Assembly: GCA_002709085.1 (NCBI GenBank)
Contig: PAPR01000007.1
Location: 1-38,370, forward strand
Length of the DNA stretch: 38,370 bases
From: Pseudooceanicola sp.
GTDB taxonomy: Bacteria > Pseudomonadota > Alphaproteobacteria > Rhodobacterales > Rhodobacteraceae
Direction of reading: 5' to 3'
Shown here: positions 28,033 through 34,996 of the stretch, piece after piece
How positions within the stretch are numbered: the stretch's first letter is position 1
Layout of the letters: each line of letters starts with the position of its first letter
The notes under the pieces: model-generated
Seen by the model: only the letters and a program-made list of their open reading frames with translations
What the model was told of the DNA's origin: nothing
Databases searched by the model: none
Translations under genes and position numbers: made by a program

Positions 28033-29110
28033 TAGAGAGGAGTTTGAGCAAGCGTTTATAAACAGCCGAGCCAATGAGCATGGTTGCAGAAAAGCTAAAG
28101 CGCTGAAAATGTTAGAACGTGATGGCGAACGGTATAACAATATTTACGTTGAAGGGCTCTGGCAAGGCTACCAGTTGCAAGCCGCCCGCACTGGCGGGGA
28201 CTGCACAAGAAGCCACCCGCACGAAGATATGGGCCGAGAGTGTGAGCTAAAATCTGAAATAGCCAAGCTGCAAAGTGAGGCCGCCCACTTAAAAGCCGCC
28301 CGCACTGGCGGGGAGGGGGGGACAAAACATCAATACCCAGAATGGCCGATCTTAGGATTTAATTACCTAGTGCGATTTAATGGTGTTTGGCAATTCGAAA
28401 CCTATGTGTTTGACCAAGGCGATGATGGCAACGGCGGTGGCGAATACTTTTGGAATCGTAACGATGTAGATGAAGGTCGCCCGTTTGATCCAGAAAATGA
28501 CGCGTGGATTGACCCATCTGCGATTACTACCCACCCCACCCCATCATCAAAAGCGGAACCGTCAATCATCGACGATGAATCTCCGGCGCGTCGAGTGGGC
28601 GAGCTTGGCAACATGCTGCACAACCTGAGCTGTGAACACCAAAACAATGAGCAGCTTTTAGAGCAACTAGAAACCCTGTCTAGCGAAGCTTGGGATATAT
28701 CTAAATCGCTTTCACCGCGCACCCCAGCGGCTGCGGTGCCGGATGGGTATGCACTGGTGCCTATCAGCCCAACCCACGACCAAATAAAAGCTATGTCTGA
28801 GAGCCGGGCGACAGATGATGATGGGGAATTCCCCATGGTTTGCGACCTTATTGATTTTAGCGGTGAAAACAAAACGCACACCGTTCTGCGAGAGGCTTAT
28901 GCATCTGCTATCGCCGCCGCCCCGCCCGCCGTGGTGCCGGAAGTGAACACTATCGCGAAGACGCTAGAGACGGCATGGGCCAAAGCCGAGCCGGATCATT
29001 CGGTAACTAATCACCCGCTATCTTATCGAGCTACATTCTGCGACATGGCTAAATCTGTGATTGACATGCTCACCGCCGCCCCGAAACCGGTGGGGGATGG
29101 TGAGAAATGA
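28025..29110 (+). CDS. Ea22-like mosaic early protein
   Basis: 361 residues from ATG 28025, with AAGGAG 7 nt upstream. The N-terminal 60 residues (EFEQAFINSRANE... VEGLWQGYQLQAA) are of the phage Ea22 type. A 22-bp repeat encoding AARTGG occurs twice (28179-28200, 28293-28314). The middle (about 105-185) is a separate domain with YLVRFNGVWQFETYVF. The C-terminal part has PDGYALVPISPTHDQIKAM and AAAPPAVVPE units typical of modular Ea22-like proteins. It looks assembled from exchangeable modules. Function unknown. Confidence 0.55.
   Translation: MTDREEFEQAFINSRANEHGCRKAKALKMLERDGERYNNIYVEGLWQGYQLQAARTGGDCTRSHPHEDMGRECELKSEIAKLQSEAAHLKAARTGGEGGTKHQYPEWPILGFNYLVRFNGVWQFETYVFDQGDDGNGGGEYFWNRNDVDEGRPFDPENDAWIDPSAITTHPTPSSKAEPSIIDDESPARRVGELGNMLHNLSCEHQNNEQLLEQLETLSSEAWDISKSLSPRTPAAAVPDGYALVPISPTHDQIKAMSESRATDDDGEFPMVCDLIDFSGENKTHTVLREAYASAIAAAPPAVVPEVNTIAKTLETAWAKAEPDHSVTNHPLSYRATFCDMAKSVIDMLTAAPKPVGDGEK
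28179..28200 (+). repeat. 22-bp repeat, copy 1 (copy 2 at 28293-28314)
   Basis: Identical 22-bp units 114 bp apart, each with a CCGCC/GGCGG hairpin and encoding Ala-Ala-Arg-Thr-Gly-Gly in frame. The duplication may reflect in-gene recombination between modules. Confidence 0.8.
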
Positions 29111-29349
29111 AATTTAGAATAGTTGAGCAAAACGGCGCGCTCTACCCAGAAAGAAAAACATTTTTGGGTTGGAGAAGATTTGATTATCTACCTACGCCAA
29201 AAGGCGTTAGCACTATTCAGGGCGTAGACGGTTACGGCGCCCTAGACCTAGACGGCGCAAGAGCCATGCTAAACGCCTACATAAAGAAAAAAACGGCGGT
29301 GATACATGAGCACAGCCAGCCAGCCCAACCACCAGAGGGGGAGCGGTAG
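29107..29349 (+). CDS. Hypothetical small protein
   Basis: 80 residues with an ATGA overlap at the start. FRIVEQNGALYPERKTFLGWRRFDYLP is a beta-rich segment, followed by a helix (GARAMLNAYIKKK), a common plan of small phage proteins with a 'wrk' strand motif. Function unknown. Confidence 0.5.
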   Translation: MKFRIVEQNGALYPERKTFLGWRRFDYLPTPKGVSTIQGVDGYGALDLDGARAMLNAYIKKKTAVIHEHSQPAQPPEGER

Positions 29350-29350
29350 C

Positions 29351-29869
29351 GTGAAACCAGTTATCGACGTTTGCTGCGGCTCTAGAATGATGTGGCTCGA
29401 TAAGCAATGCCCGCTAGCCGTTTTTGGCGACCAGCGCCGCGAAACGCTTACTGTTACTGATCGCAGTCACGGCAAAGCGGATGGCACCAGAGTGCTGCGC
29501 ATCGATCCTGATGTACTGATGGACTTTCGGGATATTCCCTACCCCGACAACAGCTTTAAGCTAGTGGCGTTTGACCCGCCTCACTTAGAGCGTGCTGGCC
29601 CTAAAAGCTGGCTTGCAGCGAAATATGGGAAGCTCTCGGACGATTGGCGTGCTGATATTTCAAAAGGCTTTGACGAATGCTTTCGCGTGCTGGAGCCCTG
29701 CGGCGTTCTGGTTTTCAAATGGAACGAAACGCAAATAAAGCTACGCGAAGTGCTGGCGCTAACGCCAGAGAAGCCACTGTTCGGCCAAGTGTCAGGGAAA
29801 GCCGGCATGACCCACTGGCTGGTATTTATGAAATCAGAACGGCACTTAGGAGGTGGTGACGATGCGTAA
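29351..29869 (+). CDS. Phage class I SAM-dependent methyltransferase
   Basis: 172 residues if started at GTG 29351 (GGGGGAG upstream); an ATG at 29306 would add 15 residues. SAM-binding motif I is VIDVCCGSRMMW, the acidic end of the next strand is FGDQRRE, motif IV is VAFDPPHL, with a later FRVLEPCGVLVFKWNE strand. The DPPH motif is like those of N6-adenine or N4-cytosine DNA methylases. It may protect phage DNA from restriction; the target base is not known. It is near the end of the operon, before the integration genes. Confidence 0.8.
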   Translation: MKPVIDVCCGSRMMWLDKQCPLAVFGDQRRETLTVTDRSHGKADGTRVLRIDPDVLMDFRDIPYPDNSFKLVAFDPPHLERAGPKSWLAAKYGKLSDDWRADISKGFDECFRVLEPCGVLVFKWNETQIKLREVLALTPEKPLFGQVSGKAGMTHWLVFMKSERHLGGGDDA

Positions 29870-30083
29870 AGTGCTAATCGGAGGTATTCACAACGCTGCC
29901 GTAAAAGCCGCACTGATAAACGCTCTAAATAATAGCGGACACGATGCGCGAGAGATTAGCGAGTCAGATATTGTATTGACGCCTCAAGAGCACCCGCCCT
30001 CGCCGCGTGAATTTTCTGTCATTAACAGGCGTCAAAAACAGAAGGGAAAAGGCCGGCACAAAGATAAATGGTGGGAGCGATGA
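29862..30083 (+). CDS. Small hypothetical protein with basic tail
   Basis: 73 residues from ATG 29862, with AGGAGG 8 nt upstream. Begins KVLIGGIHNAAVKAALINALNNSG, a P-loop-like beta-alpha start without Walker A. The C-terminus is strongly basic (NRRQKQKGKGRHKDKWW). Function unknown. Confidence 0.5.
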   Translation: MRKVLIGGIHNAAVKAALINALNNSGHDAREISESDIVLTPQEHPPSPREFSVINRRQKQKGKGRHKDKWWER

Positions 30084-30325
30084 AAAAGAGCCGCCTAACG
30101 ATGGCAATTCTCGACGCACAGGAATCCAGCTACTACAGCGAGCTTGAGCGCGAGCACATGGGCTGCGCTGAAACTGGAACGGGTATTTATCACCACTCGC
30201 TTATTTATCCAATGGGCGAAAGGCGAGATCCCGACGGCGCTGTGGTTAGGTATCATTTTGACGAACTGATAGGCACCGAAGTGCTCGACTTTAACCTTTA
30301 CCTATCACCCTTGGAGGCAACATAG
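30080..30325 (+). CDS. Small hypothetical protein
   Basis: 81 residues from the ATGA overlap at 30080; an upstream ATG at 30068 is possible. Contains a helical start (LTMAILDAQESSYYSELEREH) and HHSLIYPMGERRDPDG. Function unknown. Confidence 0.45.
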   Translation: MKKSRLTMAILDAQESSYYSELEREHMGCAETGTGIYHHSLIYPMGERRDPDGAVVRYHFDELIGTEVLDFNLYLSPLEAT

Positions 30326-30328
30326 GCC

Positions 30329-30532
30329 ATGTTCCTGTCTCAAGACGATCTGCAACAGCTAACGGGTTACCAGCCCTGCCAGCGCGTGCGCACTTGTCGC
30401 TGGCTGAAAGAGCATGGCATACCCTATTCTGAGAATCGATTAGGCGAGCCCGTTGTATTGCGCTGCGACGTTGAAGGCGCTAAGCACGGCGGGTCCGCCC
30501 CCAACTTTGACTTTTTGATGAAGACCGCATGA
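30329..30532 (+). CDS. DUF4224 protein upstream of integrase
   Basis: 67 residues. FLSQDDLQQLTGYQPCQRVRTCRWLKEHGIPYSENRLGEPVV is the DUF4224 winged-helix-like signature. It overlaps the integrase start by 4 nt (ATGA). These proteins almost always sit directly upstream of tyrosine integrases and may act as directionality factors (excisionase). Confidence 0.8.
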   Translation: MFLSQDDLQQLTGYQPCQRVRTCRWLKEHGIPYSENRLGEPVVLRCDVEGAKHGGSAPNFDFLMKTA

Positions 30533-31512
30533 GCCCCAAAAGAAGTAAATCAAACAAGTGGCCGCACCGCGTTACATTCAAAAACGGCGCGTTCTACTAC
30601 CTTAAGCCGATCATTAAGGCCGGAAAGACCACAACCAAATGGCTTCGCCTCGGCAAGACTGAGCGCGAAATGTATCAGCGATTGGCTGAGCTTAAATCGG
30701 ACGGGACCGGCTTAATGTCCGCGATTATCCAGCGGTATCGTGAGGAAGTACTCAGCAAGAAGGCTGACAACACTCAGAACTCACAAGGCAAGCAGCTGGA
30801 CCGGCTAAATCAGGCGTTCGGCCACATGCGCCCTGCCGACATTAGGACCGTGCACATTGCGCGCTATCACGACCTTGTAGGGCAATCTGGCATCTATCAG
30901 GCCAACCGTGAGCTATCGCTCGTAAAGCACGTTTTAAAACTGGCGCAGCGCTGGGGATACATCGACCATAACCCCGCCTCGGACGTATCGCGATTCACCG
31001 AGAAGCCTCGGGACCGGTACATAACCGACGATGAATACGTGGCGGTCCGCTCAATGGCCCGCGTGTGGATTCAGGTCATTATGGATATTTGCTATGTGAC
31101 CGGACAGCGGCGCGTCGACATATTGAATCTTAAGCGGTCCGACCTGAGAGATGATGGCGTACATATCAGGCAGAGCAAAACCGGAAAGCGGCTGGTTTTG
31201 GAGTGGTCCAACGATTTACGCTTTGCACTATCGCGAGCCCTCACAGAGCTGCACACGGGCGAGGTCAGCTCTCTTTACGTAATATGTGACGACAAGGGGC
31301 AAAGACGCACTGACGCGGCATTTACGACGGCGTGGACCCGGCTTATGAATCAGTGCATTGAGGCGGGTGTAATTGGCGATAAATTCCAGTTCAGAGACAT
31401 ACGCGGCAAGGCGGGATCGGAAAGCGACGGAAAGCAGCTCGGGCACCAATCATCAGCCACGCTTGAGCGCCACTACAAGCGACTACCAGAAAGGGTGAAA
31501 CCTACGGTATAA
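30529..31512 (+). CDS. int: Tyrosine-family integrase
   Basis: 327 residues. N-terminal arm-binding part with a KNGAFYYLKP strand set (1-60), a core-binding helical domain (62-150), and the catalytic domain (155-327): Arg194 in TGQRR, lysine in SKTGK (217/220), RDIR with Arg292 (the usual first histidine is Arg289, as in several phage integrases), His306 in LGHQ, and nucleophile Tyr316 in ERHYKR. attP begins with the stop codon of the gene. It will integrate the phage at a tRNA-Asn gene. Confidence 0.92.
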   Translation: MSPKRSKSNKWPHRVTFKNGAFYYLKPIIKAGKTTTKWLRLGKTEREMYQRLAELKSDGTGLMSAIIQRYREEVLSKKADNTQNSQGKQLDRLNQAFGHMRPADIRTVHIARYHDLVGQSGIYQANRELSLVKHVLKLAQRWGYIDHNPASDVSRFTEKPRDRYITDDEYVAVRSMARVWIQVIMDICYVTGQRRVDILNLKRSDLRDDGVHIRQSKTGKRLVLEWSNDLRFALSRALTELHTGEVSSLYVICDDKGQRRTDAAFTTAWTRLMNQCIEAGVIGDKFQFRDIRGKAGSESDGKQLGHQSSATLERHYKRLPERVKPTV

Positions 31513-31615
31513 TTGTCTAATAGGTGTTTTGGTTTCTATATAAATCAATCACTTACATAAGTGCCCTATTAGACAAATTTGCTCTAACCCTTTGATTTTA
31601 TTAGATAGTGTAACT

Positions 31616-31662
31616 GACTGTTAATCATTGGGTCGCTGGTTCGAGCCCAGCAAGCGGAGCCA
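31616..31662 (+). other. attP core: 3' part of tRNA-Asn(GUU)
   Basis: 47 bases with the anticodon loop CTGTTAA, a T-arm with GGTTCGAGCCC, acceptor strand and CCA end. Same length as, and very similar to, the E. coli tRNA-Asn 3' part. The 5' half is absent, so it is not a working tRNA gene; integration would restore the host gene's 3' end. Confidence 0.85.
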
Positions 31663-31667
31663 AATTT

Positions 31668-31699
31668 AAAGGGCTGCACAGCAATGTGCGGCCCTTTTT
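31668..31699 (+). terminator. Terminator inside attP
   Basis: GGGCTGCACA, loop GCAA, TGTGCGGCCC, then TTTTT: 10-bp stem with one wobble. It follows the tRNA-like core by 6 bases. It can end int transcription; after integration it would also lie just behind the rebuilt tRNA-Asn gene. Weakly bidirectional. Confidence 0.8.
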
Positions 31700-31735
31700 C
31701 GTTGGATTGTCTAATAGCTGTCTAATAGATTGTAT

Positions 31736-32491
31736 TTACTCGGGCCACCCAATTTGGCGCAACAAATCAATCTTTTCTGATTCCGTCAAGCTCTCGTCAT
31801 CACAGATCGACTCTATCTCGGACTCGATGGCCTGACGCTTGCCGCATAGAGCGCCGTAGGCTGGACGGTACGCTCCCGCCTTCTCCATAATCTTGCCGGC
31901 CAGCCAGAGTCGATCAACGCCGCGATCCCCTGCTATCCCGTCAAGCACGGGGGTTGCCGCCAGCGGGTTAGCAATTGCCGCCGTGGCGTCCGCTATCTGC
32001 TCCGGCCACCCATCTATCTCCCACTGGGGGTAACCGTTTTTAAGCGCCGCACCAGCCGCTGTAGCAGCCTTAGTTAGCCAATCGTATTTAGCCGCACGGG
32101 CATCTTCTAGCGACAGCTCATTCACAGCCCATGTCGTGCGCCATACGCCATCTTCTGATTTATCCAACTCGCCAGAAGTAACCGTTTCAAACTCTAACAA
32201 TTCAGGCTTTGGTGTTTCGATATAATCAATGCACGAAACGCCAGCGCCCTCTAAATCGCGGTCACTAACAGCGGATAAGTCGGCAAATGTTCGAGACACT
32301 GAAACCACGCGCGGCACTTCTTTTGGCGCTTGCGACGTGCGGCTTATCTCGTCACCTTCATCGCTGTACTCAACAATATCGGGCACCGGCACTAAGTCGA
32401 TTTTAGTTTTCTCAACCGGCACCGACAGCCGTTTTTTAACCGCACTCTCGCTGATAAATTCTTGCGTTTCTGCATCAATAAATTTTTGCAT
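31736..32491 (-). CDS. Tail-fibre assembly-type protein (DUF4376-like)
   Basis: 251 residues. Start Met-Gln-Lys-Phe-Ile-Asp just before a stop overlap with the gene upstream. Middle: WRTTWAVNELSLEDARAAKYDWLTKAAT, as in phage fibre-assembly/DUF4376 proteins, then a helical C-terminal with residues around YPQWEIDGW. It is the last gene of the late operon, downstream of fibre and adhesin genes, the usual place of a chaperone for fibre attachment. It could instead be a structural fibre part. Its end abuts attP. Confidence 0.6.
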   Translation of the reverse strand: MQKFIDAETQEFISESAVKKRLSVPVEKTKIDLVPVPDIVEYSDEGDEISRTSQAPKEVPRVVSVSRTFADLSAVSDRDLEGAGVSCIDYIETPKPELLEFETVTSGELDKSEDGVWRTTWAVNELSLEDARAAKYDWLTKAATAAGAALKNGYPQWEIDGWPEQIADATAAIANPLAATPVLDGIAGDRGVDRLWLAGKIMEKAGAYRPAYGALCGKRQAIESEIESICDDESLTESEKIDLLRQIGWPE

Positions 32492-33078
32492 CAGTCTATA
32501 ACCTCGACAATTTGCACGACACCGTTATTCGATCCAATTGGGAATCCACTATACCCACCACCGCGCCCAAAGAGTCCGCCCAGGGGGTTTGCAGGGCTTA
32601 GCGCGAAAGGCGCCGTTTGCCAATCTGAATCACCCGGCGGGTTGTTTATCGTTACAACCGCGCCACGCCCATTAGCACTGCCGCCGCTTACTGAAAGTGT
32701 TACGCCGTCAGCCGACACAGATGTATCGCCAGCGCCATCGGCGGCGCCACCGGTTGCGCCCGTTCCCGACACAAACTCGCTATCTTCGCCCCTCATAGAT
32801 CGAGCCCCGATTGCAACTGTTATGTCACCCACAAGCGCAACAACAGACTGATCATAATCGCCGTTTGTGCCGTACTCGCCTCGCTCAAACCGCGGCGCAC
32901 TGGTGCCTGTGCCGTCAGCGTCACCGCCGGCTCCCTGACCTCCGCCGCGCACAAAAGCATTGACGACAAACGCACCTGAGAAGCTAGCATCGACTTCGAA
33001 TGATAGCGATCCGCCGCGAGGATAAACATCACCCGCAATCTCTATGACAGGAGGCCTAAAACCTAAATTAGTTGGCAT
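32491..33078 (-). CDS. Glycine-rich tail-fibre tip/adhesin
   Basis: 195 residues, coupled to the fibre stop (TAATG). N-terminal FRPPVIEIAGDVYPRGGSL, then a beta region (LSFEVDASFSGAFVVNAFVRGGG). The C-terminal 140 residues hold many Gly-rich loops (GGGQGAGGDADG, GTGATGGAADGAG, GGSANGRG, FGRGGGYSG). It has the plan of glycine-rich fibre tips, as in T-even gp38-type adhesins with polyglycine-helix cores. It probably binds the receptor; variable loops would set host range. Inference from composition and place after the fibre. Confidence 0.6.
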   Translation of the reverse strand: MPTNLGFRPPVIEIAGDVYPRGGSLSFEVDASFSGAFVVNAFVRGGGQGAGGDADGTGTSAPRFERGEYGTNGDYDQSVVALVGDITVAIGARSMRGEDSEFVSGTGATGGAADGAGDTSVSADGVTLSVSGGSANGRGAVVTINNPPGDSDWQTAPFALSPANPLGGLFGRGGGYSGFPIGSNNGVVQIVEVID

Positions 33079-34913
33079 TAGTATGACCTCGCGTCACCGG
33101 TACTAAAGTTCGCGTTTTGTCCAGACAGGGGCGATGTGTGCATCTCTATCCAAGTGTGGCCGGCGCGCTTAGCGGCCGTTGTCCCGCCTTCGCCTTTGTA
33201 CTTTGCGGGTGCGTGCCAGTGGACGCCCCACCCATCGGGCAATGCGAAATTAACGGGGAACTTAACGGCGCCGCCCTTTATGTGTATTGTGTAGGTTTTC
33301 GGCTTATCCGTTTGCAGCCCAGTAATATCAAACTCAAAAGCGCCTGCCGTGCTAATCGACGCATCACTACAGTCAACGTTCACCCAATTTTTATCTGAAA
33401 AATCAACGGGAATATCGATATTGCCAGAGCCGTCTTCATCCGCGCTTGTGTATGTTTGCGTGCCTATGTATTCGATGCCGCCACCGCTACCTAGCTCCGA
33501 CCATGCCTCGTTGTCTGTGCCTGGCACCACTGCCTTAACATTGGACTGAGGGGTCAGCAGTTGATAAATTTTGGGGGGCGTGTACGCGATCGCTGTTGTT
33601 GTTGTTTTTGCGTAGCGGGCATTTTGCTCTGACACGTGCATTCGAGTCACAAGCAAACCGTCGACTCCGTTGCCGGCAAATGCGCCCGCGCCCGCGCTGT
33701 CGAGAACGTATAATCTGGCGGCGGCTACCGGAAAAGAGCCGGCGCCGACATAAGAAACTTTTAAAAGCCAGTCTCCCGGCGCGACTTCTTCCATAGTCAC
33801 ATCGTAGTCAACTAAATTAACAAGCTTGGTAAATGAGCCGTCGACAGCGGAAAATCTGACGGCAAACACGGTGCTTGAAGCCCCATTGATTAAGTCAAGC
33901 TGACCCCAAGAATAACCGCCCTCTCGAACCAAAAAACTAATAACTCTGGCATCGGAGGGTGAAAATCCTTGACCGATAAAGTGGGCCGCGCTATTCGTAG
34001 CGTTGGGAATAACTTTCCAGTAATCGCCGAATGTCTGACCGTAAATCTCTGGTGCCGCTACCCCTGAATCAACAACAGGATCTAGACGAGTTTTAGCCCA
34101 CGCCGAGTCACTCAAATTTTCGCTATAAAGAATAGCGTTGCTGCCCGCTCCGTAATCAACTAAGTATGGCGGGGCCGCACTGCCCGACTGCTCCTCCCAT
34201 GGGCCTTTGTAAAGAGACAGACTGTTAAAGTCTGCCAATAAAAGATACTCACCCCCCTCTTTTCCATCCAGCAAATCGGAGTCCAGACCCGAACCCTCGC
34301 CGTCCACCGTTTTTAGTCGCGTAAGAATTTCGCCGGGCGTCATGTCGGCAGGGTCTTCCCACTCAGGGCCTGTGCCGGGCTCGTTATCTATATTGCCGTC
34401 TTCGCTTGACAGCCACAGTCGGCCGTCGTGAGTCACCGTATCCCCATCGTCGTAAATGACAAACTCATTCCACACAGTTATAAAGTTTATGGCTTCCCAG
34501 TATTCTGGGGACGAAACTGGGTTGTGTCCGGCGTTGTTGCTATCAATCGAGCGGTAATAATTTCCGTCCGAGCCGCGCACGATCTCGTTTTGGCGATACC
34601 GGACAATGCTCGACCAATCGGCAAACTGACTGCTATCGTCAGTCGCTCCAACATCGTCACGCTCCCACACCTGAACGTCGTTTTCGTCGGTATAAACCAC
34701 CGAATACAAGCCTTCGCCGTATATGTCAGGCAGGTAAGCACTGGAATCGAGAACGATAGGGTTAGTGTGCGCAATCGTCATCAGGGGATCGGTGTAGACC
34801 GCCTTATCGACCGGCGGCGTTGATTCGCTTTCGTAAAAGTAGAGCTTTCCGCCAGAGGCTACCGAGCCGTCCGGCAATGTCATTTGTGGTGCGGGGAGTA
34901 TCAATCGTGCCAT
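33078..34913 (-). CDS. Tail fibre/spike with carbohydrate-binding modules
   Basis: 611 residues from ATG 34913, with GGGTGA upstream; an earlier ATG at 34940 lacks a signal. N-terminal about 90 residues (PAPQMTLPDGSVASGGKLYFYES...) are a virion-attachment head-binding-type domain. Two CBM5/12-like modules follow: WSSIVRYRQNEIVRGSDGNYY (about 95-140) and WNEFVIYDDGDTVTHDGRLW (about 145-190). LDSDLLDGKEGGEYL (220-235) is a fibre trimer-type motif. The 270-420 part (ILYSENLSDSAWAK) is a jelly-roll carbohydrate-binding domain. No peptidase or glycosidase motif is visible. It is the main receptor-binding protein together with the glycine-rich tip protein. Confidence 0.75.
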   Translation of the reverse strand: MARLILPAPQMTLPDGSVASGGKLYFYESESTPPVDKAVYTDPLMTIAHTNPIVLDSSAYLPDIYGEGLYSVVYTDENDVQVWERDDVGATDDSSQFADWSSIVRYRQNEIVRGSDGNYYRSIDSNNAGHNPVSSPEYWEAINFITVWNEFVIYDDGDTVTHDGRLWLSSEDGNIDNEPGTGPEWEDPADMTPGEILTRLKTVDGEGSGLDSDLLDGKEGGEYLLLADFNSLSLYKGPWEEQSGSAAPPYLVDYGAGSNAILYSENLSDSAWAKTRLDPVVDSGVAAPEIYGQTFGDYWKVIPNATNSAAHFIGQGFSPSDARVISFLVREGGYSWGQLDLINGASSTVFAVRFSAVDGSFTKLVNLVDYDVTMEEVAPGDWLLKVSYVGAGSFPVAAARLYVLDSAGAGAFAGNGVDGLLVTRMHVSEQNARYAKTTTTAIAYTPPKIYQLLTPQSNVKAVVPGTDNEAWSELGSGGGIEYIGTQTYTSADEDGSGNIDIPVDFSDKNWVNVDCSDASISTAGAFEFDITGLQTDKPKTYTIHIKGGAVKFPVNFALPDGWGVHWHAPAKYKGEGGTTAAKRAGHTWIEMHTSPLSGQNANFSTGDARSY

Positions 34914-34996
34914 GGTTTTCACCCAATAGTGTGCCATCACAACTCGCGCGGAGCTGTGATATACTGATTAGAAATTGATCTAGGTGGCTGGTATGA

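Larger units (their letters stand above)
31514..31728. other. attP: attP with four arm-type sites and a tRNA-Asn core
   Basis: Four identical 10-bp sites TGTCTAATAG: 31514-31523 (+), 31566-31575 (inverted), 31708-31717 (+), 31719-31728 (+). The first pair extends to a 12-bp perfect inverted repeat, the last two are in tandem. The core between them (31616-31662) matches the 3' part of a tRNA-Asn gene. This is the classic P-arm/core/P'-arm layout. Confidence 0.85.

Noticed and set aside
31616..31662. A tRNA-Asn gene
   Set aside because: Only the 3' part is present; the D arm and 5' acceptor strand are missing, and the sequence lies between integrase arm sites. It is an attachment core.
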